Shown piece by piece: positions 51,130 through 60,756 of a stretch of DNA of 64,000 nt (within the stretch, counting starts at the first letter, position 1; each line of letters opens with the position of its first letter). The DNA comes from Microbacterium sp. Leaf151 (GTDB lineage Bacteria > Actinomycetota > Actinomycetes > Actinomycetales > Microbacteriaceae), in the NCBI RefSeq assembly GCF_001424225.1, contig NZ_LMOR01000004.1, positions 248,001 through 312,000 of the forward strand. The letters are read 5' to 3'. The position numbers and the translations under genes were made by a program. The notes under the pieces are model-generated. The model was not told the origin of the DNA. It saw only the letters and a program-made list of their open reading frames with translations, and searched no databases.

Positions 51130-51594
51130 GCGGCGCCGTCTCGACCGACGACCTCGTCGCATGGGTGCGCGCGTTCCGCGACGCCGTGCAGCAACACAAA
51201 GACGAGCTGACGCGCCTGGACTCGGAGATCGGCGACGCCGACCACGGCTCCAACATGGCGCGCGGCCTCGACGCGGTGGTGGCCAGGCTCGATGAGACGC
51301 CGGCGAGCGCCTCCGAGCTGTTCAAGACCGTCGGCATGACTCTGGTCTCTTCGGTCGGCGGCGCCAGCGGTCCCCGCGACCTTCGTCAAAGCCGCGTCGC
51401 GGTACGACGCCGACATCCGCATCGTCGACCTCGACGCGGGCGGCGAAGAGGTGTCGGCGCGCAGCCTGCTGGCGCTCATGGCGCTGGGGGTGCGTCGCGG
51501 ATCGCGCGTGCGTGTGAGCGCGACGGGGCCGCAGGCCCACCCCGCGCTCGTCGAGCTCCGCGCGCTCATCGACGACGGTTTCGGCGAACGCTGA
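51126..51594 (+). pseudogene. dhaL start fused out of frame to the end of a DhaM HPr domain
   Basis: The first 83 codons (51126-51374) are a normal DhaL N-terminus, including LDSEIGDADHGSNMARG with the metal-binding Asp residues, ending at SVGGASGP. From 51373 the next frame reads PATFVKAASRYDADIR through SARSLLALMALGVRRG to a TGA at 51592-51594, which is the C-terminal two-thirds of an HPr domain. The remainder of DhaL, any DhaM EIIA domain, and the HPr active-site His are missing. One deletion joining GGTCCC-like sequences explains it. Neither half should work. The dhaL frame itself runs on to 51632 as Arg-rich nonsense. Confidence 0.85.
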
Positions 51595-51621
51595 CCCGCG
51601 CATCCGACGGCCGGGGAGTGC

Positions 51622-52587
51622 TCAACGGGTGACGCTGAGCAGGCGGCGAGCGAGCGCCTCCTCGACGACGAGTTCGGTGATCAGTCCCGCGGCGAGCGCT
51701 CCGCGCAGACCGTCGAGCTTCGACAGGCTCGACACGACGCAGAACCGCCGGGGGATGCGGCGGACGGTGTCGAGGTCGGGTCCGCTGGAGCGGGCGTTCA
51801 GCTCCGGGATGTCGCTCGACCCGTCCGCACGGTAGAACACCGTCGCGCAGTCGCCGACGACTCCCTCGCGCTCGATCACCGCACGGTCGCGCTCGTCGAA
51901 GTAGTCGCCGCTGTAGACGTGCGACGGGACGTCGGCGTGAGGCGAGCCGAGACCGAAGACGAACAACCCCACCCGCTGCTGGATCTCCAGCACCGATCGC
52001 ACCGAGCGCTCGCGCCACATGGCGTGCTTGGTGCGCGGGTCGTCGAACAGCGCCGGCACCGGGAATTGGTGCACCGATGACGACCACGCCGCGCCGAACC
52101 TCGACAGGATCTCCCCCGCGTACGGGATGCCGGAGGTGCGGACGTTCGCGGCTCCGTTCATCTGCACGATGTGGGTGTCGTGCACGTCTTTGAGCGGGAC
52201 ATGGCGGGCCACGGCCGACAGCGTCGACCCCCAGGCCACCCCGACGGTCATGGATGACTCGACGCGCTCGGCGAGGATGCGCGCCGCGGTCAGCGCGGTC
52301 CGCTCGAGGCGCTCCGCCTCGGAGGTCCGTGCGGGCGTGGGCACGACGTGCGCGGTGATTCCGAACCGGTCGGCGATGCGCTGCGCCATCTGCCCCCGTG
52401 CGTCGTCGGGTGGGCTGATCGAGATGGTGACGAGTCCCACGTCGCGGGCGTGCTGAAGCAGACGCGAGACCGACGAGCGCGAGACGCGCATCTCGTGCGC
52501 GATGGCATCCATCGTGAGGTCCTGCATGTAGTACAGCTGCGCCGCGCGCAGCGCGTCGCGGGAGCGCTCCTCGGCCTGCGTCGTCAC
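51622..52587 (-). CDS. SorC/DeoR-type sugar-binding transcriptional regulator
   Basis: A 321-residue regulator. An N-terminal helix-turn-helix (AAQLYYMQDLTMDAIAHEMRVSRSSVSRLL) is followed by a SorC-type effector domain (about 60-315) with TVGVAWGSTLSAVA and VFGLGSPH. Such proteins bind phosphorylated sugars or polyols. It is divergent from glpD and next to dhaK, so glycerol 3-phosphate or dihydroxyacetone phosphate is a likely effector. I prefer GTG at 52587; the earlier in-frame GTG at 52620 falls inside a palindromic operator. Confidence 0.88.
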   Translation of the reverse strand: MTTQAEERSRDALRAAQLYYMQDLTMDAIAHEMRVSRSSVSRLLQHARDVGLVTISISPPDDARGQMAQRIADRFGITAHVVPTPARTSEAERLERTALTAARILAERVESSMTVGVAWGSTLSAVARHVPLKDVHDTHIVQMNGAANVRTSGIPYAGEILSRFGAAWSSSVHQFPVPALFDDPRTKHAMWRERSVRSVLEIQQRVGLFVFGLGSPHADVPSHVYSGDYFDERDRAVIEREGVVGDCATVFYRADGSSDIPELNARSSGPDLDTVRRIPRRFCVVSSLSKLDGLRGALAAGLITELVVEEALARRLLSVTR

Positions 52588-52615
52588 GGTCTTCTCGCTA
52601 TCACGGAGCCCATTC

Positions 52616-52650
52616 TGCACGTTTGTTCAAGGGGCTTGCAACAACGTGCA
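52616..52650. promoter_or_regulatory. Palindromic operator between the SorC regulator and glpD
   Basis: Arms TGCACGTTTGTTCAA (52616-52630) and TTGCAACAACGTGCA (52636-52650) pair at 12 of 15 positions around a five-base centre. The site is 48 bases before the glpD ATG and 29 before the regulator start, ideal for control of both. Confidence 0.75.
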
Positions 52651-52697
52651 CACAGGCGCATCCTCATCGGGTACCCCAACGAAAGGTCGCAGTCGAC

Positions 52698-54416
52698 ATG
52701 TCGTCCCCCGCAACTCCGCTCCGCGCCGACGTTCAGGCGCTCCGTGACGCCGAAGGCCTCGACGTCCTGATCATCGGCGGGGGCATCAACGGCCTCGCCA
52801 CTCTCCGCGACCTCGCCCTGCAGGGTGTGCGGGTCGCCCTCGTCGAACGCGGCGACTTCGTCTCGGGAGCGTCGTCCGCGTCGAGCCACATGGTGCACGG
52901 CGGCATCCGCTACCTCGAGAACGGCGAGTTCCGTCTCGTGAAAGAAGCGGTGACCGAGCGCAACGACCTGCTCAAGACCGCTCCCCACTACGTCAAGCCG
53001 CTCGAGACGACGATCCCGATCTACAAGACGTTCTCCGGCATCCTCTCGGCCCCCTTCCGCTTGCTCGTCACGCACGGCCGCGGCAAGCCCAACGAGCGCG
53101 GCGCTCTGCTGATCAAGGTCGGCCTGATCATGTACGACACCTTCTCGCGCGACGGCGGCTCGGTCCCCCGGCACAAGTTCCTCGGTAAGAAGAAGTCGCT
53201 CGCCGAGCTCCCCCAGCTCAACTCCGACCTCGCCTACACCGCGACCTACTTCGACGCCTCCATGCACGACCCGGAACGCATCGCCCTCGATGTGCTGCGC
53301 GATGGCATCGAGGCCGGCGGCGGTCGCACGCAGGCGGTCAACTACGTCTCGGCCGTCGGTGCCGACGCCGACGGCGTCCGCGTCCGCGACGAGATCTCGG
53401 GCGAGGAGTTCAGCGTCAAAGCCAAGGTCGTGCTCAACACGGCCGGCCCCTGGACCGACCTCGCCAACGCGGCAATGGGGCTCACCACGACGTTCATGGG
53501 CGGCACCAAGGGCTCGCACATCGTCCTCGACAACCCCGAGCTGCTCGCAGCCACCGGTGGACGCGAGATCTTCTTCGAGCACTCCGACGGCCGCATCGTG
53601 CTCATCTACCCCCTCAAGGGCCGCGTGCTCGTCGGCACCACCGACATCGACGCCGACCCGTCGAAGCCGGTCGTGTGCACCGACGACGAGATCGCCTACT
53701 TCTTCGACCTCATCGGACATGTCTTCCCGAACGTCGGGGTGGACCGCTCGCAGATCGTCTACACGTTCTCCGGCATCCGTCCCCTCCCCCGCCACGACGA
53801 CACCGCACCCGGCTTCGTGTCGCGCGACTACCGGATCGTCGAGGACGAGATCGCCGGTGTCCCCGCCCTGAGTCTCGTCGGCGGTAAGTGGACGACGTTC
53901 CGCGCCCTCGCCGAGCACCTGAGCATGAAGACGCTGCAGAAGCTGCGTCGTCCGCACCGGGTCAGCACCCAGGGGCTGTCCATCGGCGGCGGCGCCGGAT
54001 ACCCCGCCACCCCCGAGCAGCGTCGTCGTTGGGTCTCGGCGCGCACGAATGCGCACAGCGCCGACCTCGTCGAGGCGATGCTCGAGCGCTACGGCACGCG
54101 CGCGGACGCGATCCTCGCCGCCCTTCCCTTGGAGCCGACCCCGGTCCCCGACGCCCCCGGCTACTACCGGGAGGAGCTGACCTGGATCGCCGAGAACGAG
54201 CAGGTCGTGCACCTGATCGACGTGCTGCTGCGGCGTACGCACCTCGCTTTCGTCGGCGGCATGACCGACCGCACTCTGCGCGAAGTCGCCGAGACGATCG
54301 CCGCTCCGTTGGGCTGGGACGCTGATCGGGTCGACGAGGAGGTCTCCCGCACGACGGAGATCCTGCGCGCATCCCACCGTGTGGACCTCGCTCAGGCCGG
54401 AGTCGCTCGAATCTGA
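52698..54416 (+). CDS. glpD: Glycerol-3-phosphate dehydrogenase (FAD)
   Basis: A 572-residue flavoprotein that oxidises glycerol 3-phosphate to dihydroxyacetone phosphate and passes electrons to quinone. The FAD motif is LIIGGGINGLATLRDLALQG; SSHMVHGGIRYLE, GTTDIDADPSKP and LVGGKWTTFR are other GlpD blocks. The C-terminal alpha domain (about 420-560) is present. It is first in a glpD-glpF-glpK series and lies next to the operator above. The leader GAAAGGTCG is repeated before glpF. Confidence 0.95.
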   Translation: MSSPATPLRADVQALRDAEGLDVLIIGGGINGLATLRDLALQGVRVALVERGDFVSGASSASSHMVHGGIRYLENGEFRLVKEAVTERNDLLKTAPHYVKPLETTIPIYKTFSGILSAPFRLLVTHGRGKPNERGALLIKVGLIMYDTFSRDGGSVPRHKFLGKKKSLAELPQLNSDLAYTATYFDASMHDPERIALDVLRDGIEAGGGRTQAVNYVSAVGADADGVRVRDEISGEEFSVKAKVVLNTAGPWTDLANAAMGLTTTFMGGTKGSHIVLDNPELLAATGGREIFFEHSDGRIVLIYPLKGRVLVGTTDIDADPSKPVVCTDDEIAYFFDLIGHVFPNVGVDRSQIVYTFSGIRPLPRHDDTAPGFVSRDYRIVEDEIAGVPALSLVGGKWTTFRALAEHLSMKTLQKLRRPHRVSTQGLSIGGGAGYPATPEQRRRWVSARTNAHSADLVEAMLERYGTRADAILAALPLEPTPVPDAPGYYREELTWIAENEQVVHLIDVLLRRTHLAFVGGMTDRTLREVAETIAAPLGWDADRVDEEVSRTTEILRASHRVDLAQAGVARI

Positions 54417-54539
54417 GAGAACGTGCGGGCGCGCCGTCTGTTGCGCGCCCGCACACCGGTCGTAGGTTCAGAGCACTGAGCCGCATAACATCACCCGCGC
54501 CGAAGTTGACCGGGTGACCGAAGAAAGGTCGATGACGAC

Positions 54540-55295
54540 ATGCTAGAAGTGAACTTGGGGCTGTACTTCCTCTCGGAGGTGGTCGGCACCGCGATGCTCA
54601 TCCTGTTGGGTTGTGGCGTCGTGGCGAACGTGGCCCTGGCCAAGACCAAGGGCAACGCCGGCGGCACCCTGATGGTCAACTGGGGATGGGGTCTGGCGGT
54701 CTTCGCCGGTGTCATCGTCTCCGCGTATTCGGGCGCACAGCTGAACCCCGCGGTCTCGATCGGCCTTCTGGTGGCCGGCAAGATCGCCTTCGTGCAATTC
54801 CTCGTGGCCGTCGCCGCGCAGATGGTGGGTGCCATCATCGGTGCCGTGCTCGCCTGGGCGTCCTACAAGCAGCACTTCGACGACGAGCCCGACCCCGCCG
54901 CCAAGCTCGGCGTCTTCTCCACCGGTCCCGCCATCCGCTCCTACGGCTTCAACTTCCTCACCGAGGTCATCGCCACCTTCGTCCTGGTGTTCGTGATCTT
55001 CGGCTTCAGCGACTACGGCGTGGCCGACATCGGCGTCCCGGGTGGCATCGGCGGTCTCGCAGCCGTTCCCGTGGCCCTGCTCGTCGTCGGTATCGGCGCC
55101 TCGCTGGGTGGCCCGACCGGCTACGCGATCAACCCCGCCCGTGACCTCGGACCCCGCATCGCCCACGCCATCCTGCCCATCAAGGGCAAGGGCGGCAGCG
55201 ACTGGGGCTACGCCTGGGTCCCCGTGGCCGGTCCCCTCGTCGGTGGTCTGCTCGCGGGTCTGCTGGCTCCCGTGCTCCTCAGCCTCGGCTCGTGA
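54540..55295 (+). CDS. glpF: Glycerol uptake facilitator (aquaglyceroporin)
   Basis: A 251-residue MIP channel with six helices. The two NPA boxes are LNPAVS and INPARD; Asp after the second box (NPARD) is typical of glycerol channels rather than water channels. It lies 123 bases after glpD and 72 before glpK. The 20 bases before its ATG match those before glpD at 17 positions. Confidence 0.94.
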   Translation: MLEVNLGLYFLSEVVGTAMLILLGCGVVANVALAKTKGNAGGTLMVNWGWGLAVFAGVIVSAYSGAQLNPAVSIGLLVAGKIAFVQFLVAVAAQMVGAIIGAVLAWASYKQHFDDEPDPAAKLGVFSTGPAIRSYGFNFLTEVIATFVLVFVIFGFSDYGVADIGVPGGIGGLAAVPVALLVVGIGASLGGPTGYAINPARDLGPRIAHAILPIKGKGGSDWGYAWVPVAGPLVGGLLAGLLAPVLLSLGS

Positions 55296-55367
55296 TCCCC
55301 GGGGCGCCGCCGGCGCCCGACCCGTTTTCCCCCCTCTTCCACTGAAACAAGACAAAGGAGTCCCTCC

Positions 55368-56879
55368 ATGGCCGACTACGTCCTCGCCATCGACCAGGGC
55401 ACGACCTCGACGCGCGCGATGATCTTCGACAAGTCCGGGAGCGTCGTCTCCGTCGGGCAGAAGGAGCACGAGCAGATCTTCCCCCGCGCGGGATGGGTCG
55501 AACACGACCCGCTCGAGATCTGGCGCAACACCCAGGAGGTGATCGGCCTGGCCCTCAGCCGCGCCGACATCACCCGCCACGACATCGCCGCGGTGGGTAT
55601 CACCAACCAGCGCGAGACCGCGGTGGTCTGGGACAAGAACACCGGCAAGCCCGTCTACAACGCCATCGTCTGGCAGGACACGCGCACGCAGTCGATCGTC
55701 GACCGCCTCGCCGACGGCGACCCCGAGCGTTACAAGAGCATCGTGGGTCTGCCGCTGGCGACCTACTTCTCGGGCACCAAGATCGTCTGGATCCTCGAGA
55801 ACGTCGACGGCGCACGCGACAAGGCCGAGGCCGGAGACCTCATCTTCGGCACGACCGACACCTGGGTGCTCTGGAACCTCACCGGCGGCACCGACGGTGG
55901 CGTGCACGCCACCGATGTCACCAACGCCAGCCGTACGCTGTTCATGGACCTCGAGACCCTCGAGTGGCGCGACGACATCCTGTCGGACTTCGGTGTTCCC
56001 CGCTCGATGATGCCCGAGATCCGCTCCTCCTCCGAGGTGTACGGCGCCGTCGAGTCGTCGTCTCTGCTGCGCGAGACCCCGATCGCCGGCATCCTCGGCG
56101 ACCAGCAGGCCGCGACCTTCGGTCAGGCCGCCTACGATCCGGGCGAGAGCAAGAACACCTACGGCACCGGCAACTTCCTCATCTTCCAGACGGGTGAGGA
56201 GATCGTCCGCTCGAAGAACGGTCTGCTGACCACCCTCGGGTACAAGCTCGGGGACCAGCCCGCGCACTACGCACTCGAGGGATCGATCGCCGTCACCGGC
56301 TCGCTCATCCAGTGGCTGCGCGATCAGCTCGGCATCATCTCCTCGGCTCCCGAGGTGGAGGCCCTGGCCCGCACCGTCGACGACAACGGCGGGGTGTACT
56401 TCGTCCCGGCGTTCTCGGGGCTGTTCGCGCCGTACTGGCGCCCCGACGCCCGTGGCGCCATCGTCGGCATGACCCGCTTCGTCAACAAGGGCCACATCGC
56501 CCGCGCCGCCCTGGAGGCCACGGCCTTCCAGACCCGCGAGGTGCTCGAGGCCGTCAACGCCGACTCGGGCGTGGACCTGACCGAGCTCAAGGTCGACGGC
56601 GGCATGACCGCCAACGACGAGCTCATGCAGTTCCAGGCCGACATCCTCGGTGTGCCGGTCGTGCGTCCCGTCGTCGCCGAGACCACCGCCCTCGGTGCCG
56701 CCTACGCCGCGGGTCTCGCCGTGGGCTTCTGGGACAACCTCGACGACCTCCGCGCCAACTGGCAGGAGGACAAGCGCTGGGAGCCCGACATGGACTCCGC
56801 CGAGCGCGACCGCGAGCTGCGCCTGTGGAAGAAGGCCGTCACCAAGTCGATGGACTGGGTCGACGAAGACGTGCGCTGA
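55368..56879 (+). CDS. glpK: Glycerol kinase
   Basis: A 503-residue FGGY kinase that makes glycerol 3-phosphate from glycerol and ATP. The N-terminal phosphate loop is [13 protein letters not shown], with GITNQRET and WQDTRT for glycerol binding, and [15 protein letters not shown] and [17 protein letters not shown] in the second domain. Full length and intact. A good AAGGAG lies before the ATG. It ends in a clear terminator and completes the glpD-F-K set. Confidence 0.97.
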   Translation: MADYVLAIDQGTTSTRAMIFDKSGSVVSVGQKEHEQIFPRAGWVEHDPLEIWRNTQEVIGLALSRADITRHDIAAVGITNQRETAVVWDKNTGKPVYNAIVWQDTRTQSIVDRLADGDPERYKSIVGLPLATYFSGTKIVWILENVDGARDKAEAGDLIFGTTDTWVLWNLTGGTDGGVHATDVTNASRTLFMDLETLEWRDDILSDFGVPRSMMPEIRSSSEVYGAVESSSLLRETPIAGILGDQQAATFGQAAYDPGESKNTYGTGNFLIFQTGEEIVRSKNGLLTTLGYKLGDQPAHYALEGSIAVTGSLIQWLRDQLGIISSAPEVEALARTVDDNGGVYFVPAFSGLFAPYWRPDARGAIVGMTRFVNKGHIARAALEATAFQTREVLEAVNADSGVDLTELKVDGGMTANDELMQFQADILGVPVVRPVVAETTALGAAYAAGLAVGFWDNLDDLRANWQEDKRWEPDMDSAERDRELRLWKKAVTKSMDWVDEDVR

Positions 56880-56894
56880 GCGCATTCATCACGA

Positions 56895-56931
56895 ACGGAA
56901 CCCCGTCGGCGTCCTGCCGGCGGGGTTCCGT
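56895..56931 (+). terminator. Terminator of the glp genes
   Basis: An 11-bp stem ACGGAACCCCG/CGGGGTTCCGT (56895-56905 with 56921-56931), extended inside by CGGC/GCCG, 15 bases after the glpK stop codon, followed by CGTTCG. Confidence 0.8.
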
Positions 56932-57022
56932 CGTTCGCGCACAGATAGACGCGGCAGCGCCCGGCGAGGAAGACCGGTCATCTCCTCGCGTGGCCGGGCT
57001 CCCGGCATCCGGATGCCGAGTC

Positions 57023-57502
57023 TCAGCGCTGCGGCTTCGGATACGCCGCGCGCATCGCGTCGGACTGCAGGTAGTCGGAGACGCCGATCAGCAGGATCGC
57101 GAAGAGGATCTGCTCGGTCACCACCCAGAACGGGTAGAGCCCGGGGATGGCCGCCAGCACAAGGGCGATGACGGGGAAGATGCGACTGAACAGCTGCAGG
57201 CGGCGGAATGCCCAGTACCACCCGGCCCGCGCCCGCCACAGGAAATAGAACAGCGTCGTGGTGATCGCCAGCACGACCAGACAGCGCATCCAGACGGCGA
57301 ACCCGACGTCGTCCCCGCTGACCGTCATCACGAGGGCGAAGACCACCGTCGCCACGCCGAGGACGAACCCCAGGGCCAGCAGGAGCGTGATCGCGCGGAA
57401 GGCGCGGCGCACTTTCGGGTCGTCCGAGACCGCGACGCGGTGATCGGCCTGACGTCCGCCGGCGATCCGATCGAGACGCCGCAGGGTCGGTTCGAGCTGC
57501 AT
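57023..57502 (-). CDS. Four-helix membrane protein of unknown function
   Basis: A 159-residue protein: a cytosolic head of about 35 charged residues, then four membrane helices, ending in a short basic tail (AAYPKPQR). I recognise no characterised family. It is transcribed in the same direction as the OsmC gene, 50 bases downstream, and may be co-transcribed. The ATG at 57502 has only a weak ribosome site. Confidence 0.7.
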   Translation of the reverse strand: MQLEPTLRRLDRIAGGRQADHRVAVSDDPKVRRAFRAITLLLALGFVLGVATVVFALVMTVSGDDVGFAVWMRCLVVLAITTTLFYFLWRARAGWYWAFRRLQLFSRIFPVIALVLAAIPGLYPFWVVTEQILFAILLIGVSDYLQSDAMRAAYPKPQR

Positions 57503-57552
57503 CCGCTCACTGTACGACGCCGCGATATCCCGTGCACCGACGCGCACCTCGC

Positions 57553-58023
57553 TCAGCCGACGGTGATCTCCGCTTCGTGTCGCACGGGGAAGTTGACCGA
57601 GTTCGCGATGAAGCACCACTCGCGCGCCTGCCGATGCGCGGCGCGCGCAGCCTCGACCATCGACTCCTCGGCGACCCGCACGCGCGGCCGCAGCACGACC
57701 TCGGTGAACGCTCCGCCGCTGTTGCCGTCCTCCTGCATCGTGCCGATCGCGTCGTCCTCGTACGCGGTGACGACGACCCCGGTCGTGGTGCACGCATGCA
57801 GGTAGGACAGCAGGTGGCACTCGCTGAGGGCCGCGAGCAGCAGCTCTTCGGGGTTCCACTTGGTGGGGTCGCCCCGGAAGGGCTTGTCGGCGGATGCCGC
57901 GATGGCCGGCTTGCCCTCGACCTCGAGGGTGACGGCGCGGTCGTAGTCGCGGTAGCCGCTCGTGCCGCTCCCCCGGTCGCCGGTCCAGGTCGAGCGCAGG
58001 CGGTAGTGATGCTCTCCGTTCAT
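57553..58023 (-). CDS. OsmC family protein
   Basis: A 156-residue protein of the OsmC/Ohr fold. The two reactive cysteines are in LSECHLLSYLHACTTTG (first Cys) and in EWCFIANSVNFPV (second Cys), with NPEELLLAALSEC as the typical helix. OsmC proteins reduce organic hydroperoxides through the Cys pair. The start is ATG at 58023 with a G-rich ribosome site. It diverges from the asparaginase gene. Confidence 0.88.
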   Translation of the reverse strand: MNGEHHYRLRSTWTGDRGSGTSGYRDYDRAVTLEVEGKPAIAASADKPFRGDPTKWNPEELLLAALSECHLLSYLHACTTTGVVVTAYEDDAIGTMQEDGNSGGAFTEVVLRPRVRVAEESMVEAARAAHRQAREWCFIANSVNFPVRHEAEITVG

Positions 58024-58169
58024 GCCCCCCAGTCTGCCCCTCCCCCGGTCTCCCACCGCGCGAGTCGCCGCAATTCGTCGCCCGACGTGCCGGATGTGCA
58101 ACAGACGACGACGCCTCGCGCCGACGACGGCCACCCGCCGGCGAAGGGGTGCCGGGATACCATGGAGGG

Positions 58170-59150
58170 ATGCCCACGCCCCCCGCTTTCGCCGAGCTCG
58201 CCGTCGTCGACCGCAACGGATTCGTCGAGTCGCGGCACCACGGTGTCGCTGTCGTCCTGGCCCCCGACGGGTCTGAGATGCTCACCCTCGGTGACGCCAC
58301 GGCCGCGTTCCTCCCCCGCTCCAGCATGAAGCCCCTGCAGGCGCTCGCGTGCCTCTCAGCCGGCGTCGACCTCGCTGACGAGCGTCTCGCGATCTCGATG
58401 GCGAGTCACTGCGGCACCGAGCGGCACGCCGAGGTGGCCCGCGGCATCCTGCAATCGGCGGGACTGACCGAAGACGACCTGGGCTGTCCCGCCGCATGGC
58501 CGTCCGACGCCGCGTCGCGTGATGAGCTCGTGCGCGACCATGGCGCTCCCTCGCCTCTTCGCATGAACTGCTCGGGCAAGCACGCGGCGATGCTGCTCAC
58601 GTGCGTCGCGAACGGGTGGGCGACCGAGGGGTACCTCGACACGCAGCACCCCCTGCAGGTGCACATCCGCGAGGTGATCGAACGCCTCGTCGGCGAGCGG
58701 CTGACGACCACCGCGATCGACGGCTGCGGCGCCCCGGTGTACGCCATGAGCCTCGTCGGGCTGGCGCGTGCCATCCAGCGCATCGCCACGTCGTCGGAGC
58801 GCTCGCCCTTCGCGCTGCATCGCAGCGCCGGCACCCTCGTGCGCGCCGTTCGCGAGCACCCGTGGACCATCGACGGCCCCGGTCGACCCGACACGGTGGT
58901 CATCGAGCGTCTCGGCGTCTTCAGCAAGATGGGCGCCGAGGGCGTGCAGGTCATGACGGCCCCCGACGGGACCACGGTGGCGTTGAAGATGCTCGACGGC
59001 TCCAACCGGGCGGGACACGTCGTCGCGTTGCGCTTGTTGGAGCGCGTCGGAGCGCTCGCACCCGAGGCCGTTGCCGACGTCGTCTCCCACCTGTCGCTGT
59101 CGGTGCTCGGCGGCGGCCACGAGGTCGGCGCCATCCGCTCCGCCGTCTGA
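58170..59150 (+). CDS. L-asparaginase II family protein
   Basis: A 326-residue protein of the thermolabile (Rhizobium etli type) asparaginase family, unrelated to the AnsA/AnsB fold. The family's conserved SSMKPLQ (active-site Ser and Lys), SHCGTERH, MNCSGKHAAML with its Cys, and DGCGAPV are visible. It hydrolyses asparagine to aspartate and ammonia. An in-frame GTG seven codons upstream (58149) is an alternative start, as GGAGGG touches the ATG at 58170 directly. Confidence 0.9.
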   Translation: MPTPPAFAELAVVDRNGFVESRHHGVAVVLAPDGSEMLTLGDATAAFLPRSSMKPLQALACLSAGVDLADERLAISMASHCGTERHAEVARGILQSAGLTEDDLGCPAAWPSDAASRDELVRDHGAPSPLRMNCSGKHAAMLLTCVANGWATEGYLDTQHPLQVHIREVIERLVGERLTTTAIDGCGAPVYAMSLVGLARAIQRIATSSERSPFALHRSAGTLVRAVREHPWTIDGPGRPDTVVIERLGVFSKMGAEGVQVMTAPDGTTVALKMLDGSNRAGHVVALRLLERVGALAPEAVADVVSHLSLSVLGGGHEVGAIRSAV

Positions 59151-59167
59151 GGGCGACGGCCCGGCGC

Positions 59168-60700
59168 TCAGATGCCGCCGTCCACCGACCTGGGGTAGGC
59201 GATCGGCTCGTCGGGCACGAGCACCTCGGTGTCGCGGTTCAGGCTCTCACCCCGGAAGAACGGCTTCGCCCCGGGGAAGGCGAACCAGATGAGCATCAGG
59301 ACGAAACCGATCGCCAGCGCGCCGATCCCCACGACGAAGGTCCCGCCGATCCCGAGGAGCACGGTGTTGCCGTACTCGGGGTCGTACATGTCGATAGCGG
59401 ACTGCACGAAGGCGTACGTGAGCATGAGGGCTCCGAGGAGCGGCAGGATGCCACGGGTGACGAGGTCCTTCGCCGAGCGGGTCAGCTCGCGGCGGAAGTA
59501 CCAGACGCAGGCGTACCCGGTCATGGCGTAGTAGAACGCGATCGCCAGCCCCAGCGAGAGGATCGAGTCCTGCAGGATGTTGTCGCTGATCAGCGTCATG
59601 CCCACGTAGTAGACGCTCGCGACGATGCCCATCACGAGCGTCGAGAACGACGGCGTGCGGTAGCGGGGGTGCACCGTCCCGAAGCGGCGCGGCAGGGCCT
59701 TGTACGCCGCCATGGCGAGGGTTCCGCGTGCGGTGGGGAGGATGGTGGTCTGCGTCGACGACACGGCGGAGATGAGCACCGCGACGATGAGCACCCAGCC
59801 GAACGGTCCGAAGAGCCCGTCTTTGAGCGCCAGGAACACGTCATCCGCGTTCTCGGGGTTCGCAAGGCCCGCGCCGTCCTCACCGACACCGGCGTACATC
59901 ATGGCAGCGACCGTCACTGTGACGTACGTGCCGAGCAGGATCACGGTCGTCAGCAGTGCCGCCCGACCGGGGATGCGCTTCGGGTCCTTCGTCTCCTCGT
60001 TGAGGGCGAGGCAGGTGTCCCATCCCCAGTAGATGAACAGGGCCAGCAGCACCGCCTCGATGAAGCCGCTGTAGTCGCTGAAGCCGAACGGGTTGAACCA
60101 CGCGATGTCGAACGGGGTCGGGTTGGGTGCGGTGCCGTCGAAGAACTTCCACAGCGCCAGCACCACGAACAATGCCAGCACGAGGTACTGCACTCCGAGC
60201 AGGACGTTCTGGATCCGCTCGCCGATCTCCACCCCGCGGTAGCTGACGTAGGTCATCGCCGCGATGAAGGCGACACCCGTAGCCGTGACGAGCGGCACGT
60301 TCTCGGCGAGGGATCCGTCGCCGATCAGCGACCACAGGTAGATGCCCGCGATCTGGGAGAGGTTCGCCAGCACCACCATGCCGGCCACGGCCACGCCCCA
60401 CCCGCCCATCCATCCGATCCACGGCCCGAAGGCCTTCGTGCTCCACGTGAACGTCGTGCCGCAGTCGGGCACGTCGTTGTTCAGCTCGCGGTAGGCGAAG
60501 GCGATGAACAGCATCGGGACGAACGCGATGATGAAGGCGATCGGCGCCGACGACCCCACGGCGAGCACGACGAAGCCCAGGGTGGCGACGAGGGAGTACA
60601 CCGGGGCAGTGGATGCCAAACCGATCACGGTCGAGCCCCACAGGCCCAGGGTGCCGGTGGCCAAGCCCTTGCCGGCCGTGCGTTCGGGTGCAGCGGTCAT
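59168..60700 (-). CDS. APC superfamily amino acid permease
   Basis: A 510-residue transporter with about 12-14 helices. The first helix has the broken form GLWGSTVIGLASTAPVYSL of APC carriers, and FAYRELNNDVPDCGTTFTW is a further block. ALFIYWGWDTCLALNEETKDPKR matches bacterial amino acid/polyamine carriers of the same superfamily. Substrate unknown. It is convergent with the asparaginase gene; no linkage in function can be shown. I chose ATG at 60700 (MTAAPERTA) over an upstream frame. Confidence 0.9.
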   Translation of the reverse strand: MTAAPERTAGKGLATGTLGLWGSTVIGLASTAPVYSLVATLGFVVLAVGSSAPIAFIIAFVPMLFIAFAYRELNNDVPDCGTTFTWSTKAFGPWIGWMGGWGVAVAGMVVLANLSQIAGIYLWSLIGDGSLAENVPLVTATGVAFIAAMTYVSYRGVEIGERIQNVLLGVQYLVLALFVVLALWKFFDGTAPNPTPFDIAWFNPFGFSDYSGFIEAVLLALFIYWGWDTCLALNEETKDPKRIPGRAALLTTVILLGTYVTVTVAAMMYAGVGEDGAGLANPENADDVFLALKDGLFGPFGWVLIVAVLISAVSSTQTTILPTARGTLAMAAYKALPRRFGTVHPRYRTPSFSTLVMGIVASVYYVGMTLISDNILQDSILSLGLAIAFYYAMTGYACVWYFRRELTRSAKDLVTRGILPLLGALMLTYAFVQSAIDMYDPEYGNTVLLGIGGTFVVGIGALAIGFVLMLIWFAFPGAKPFFRGESLNRDTEVLVPDEPIAYPRSVDGGI

Positions 60701-60756
60701 GACCTGAACGTAGGAGCCGCGCCCCACCGCGGTCAAGCGGAGACTTCGGGCCCGGC

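Noticed and set aside
52588..52620. GTG at 52620 as start of the SorC regulator
   Set aside because: No ribosome site precedes it and it falls within the palindromic operator; GTG at 52587 is better placed.
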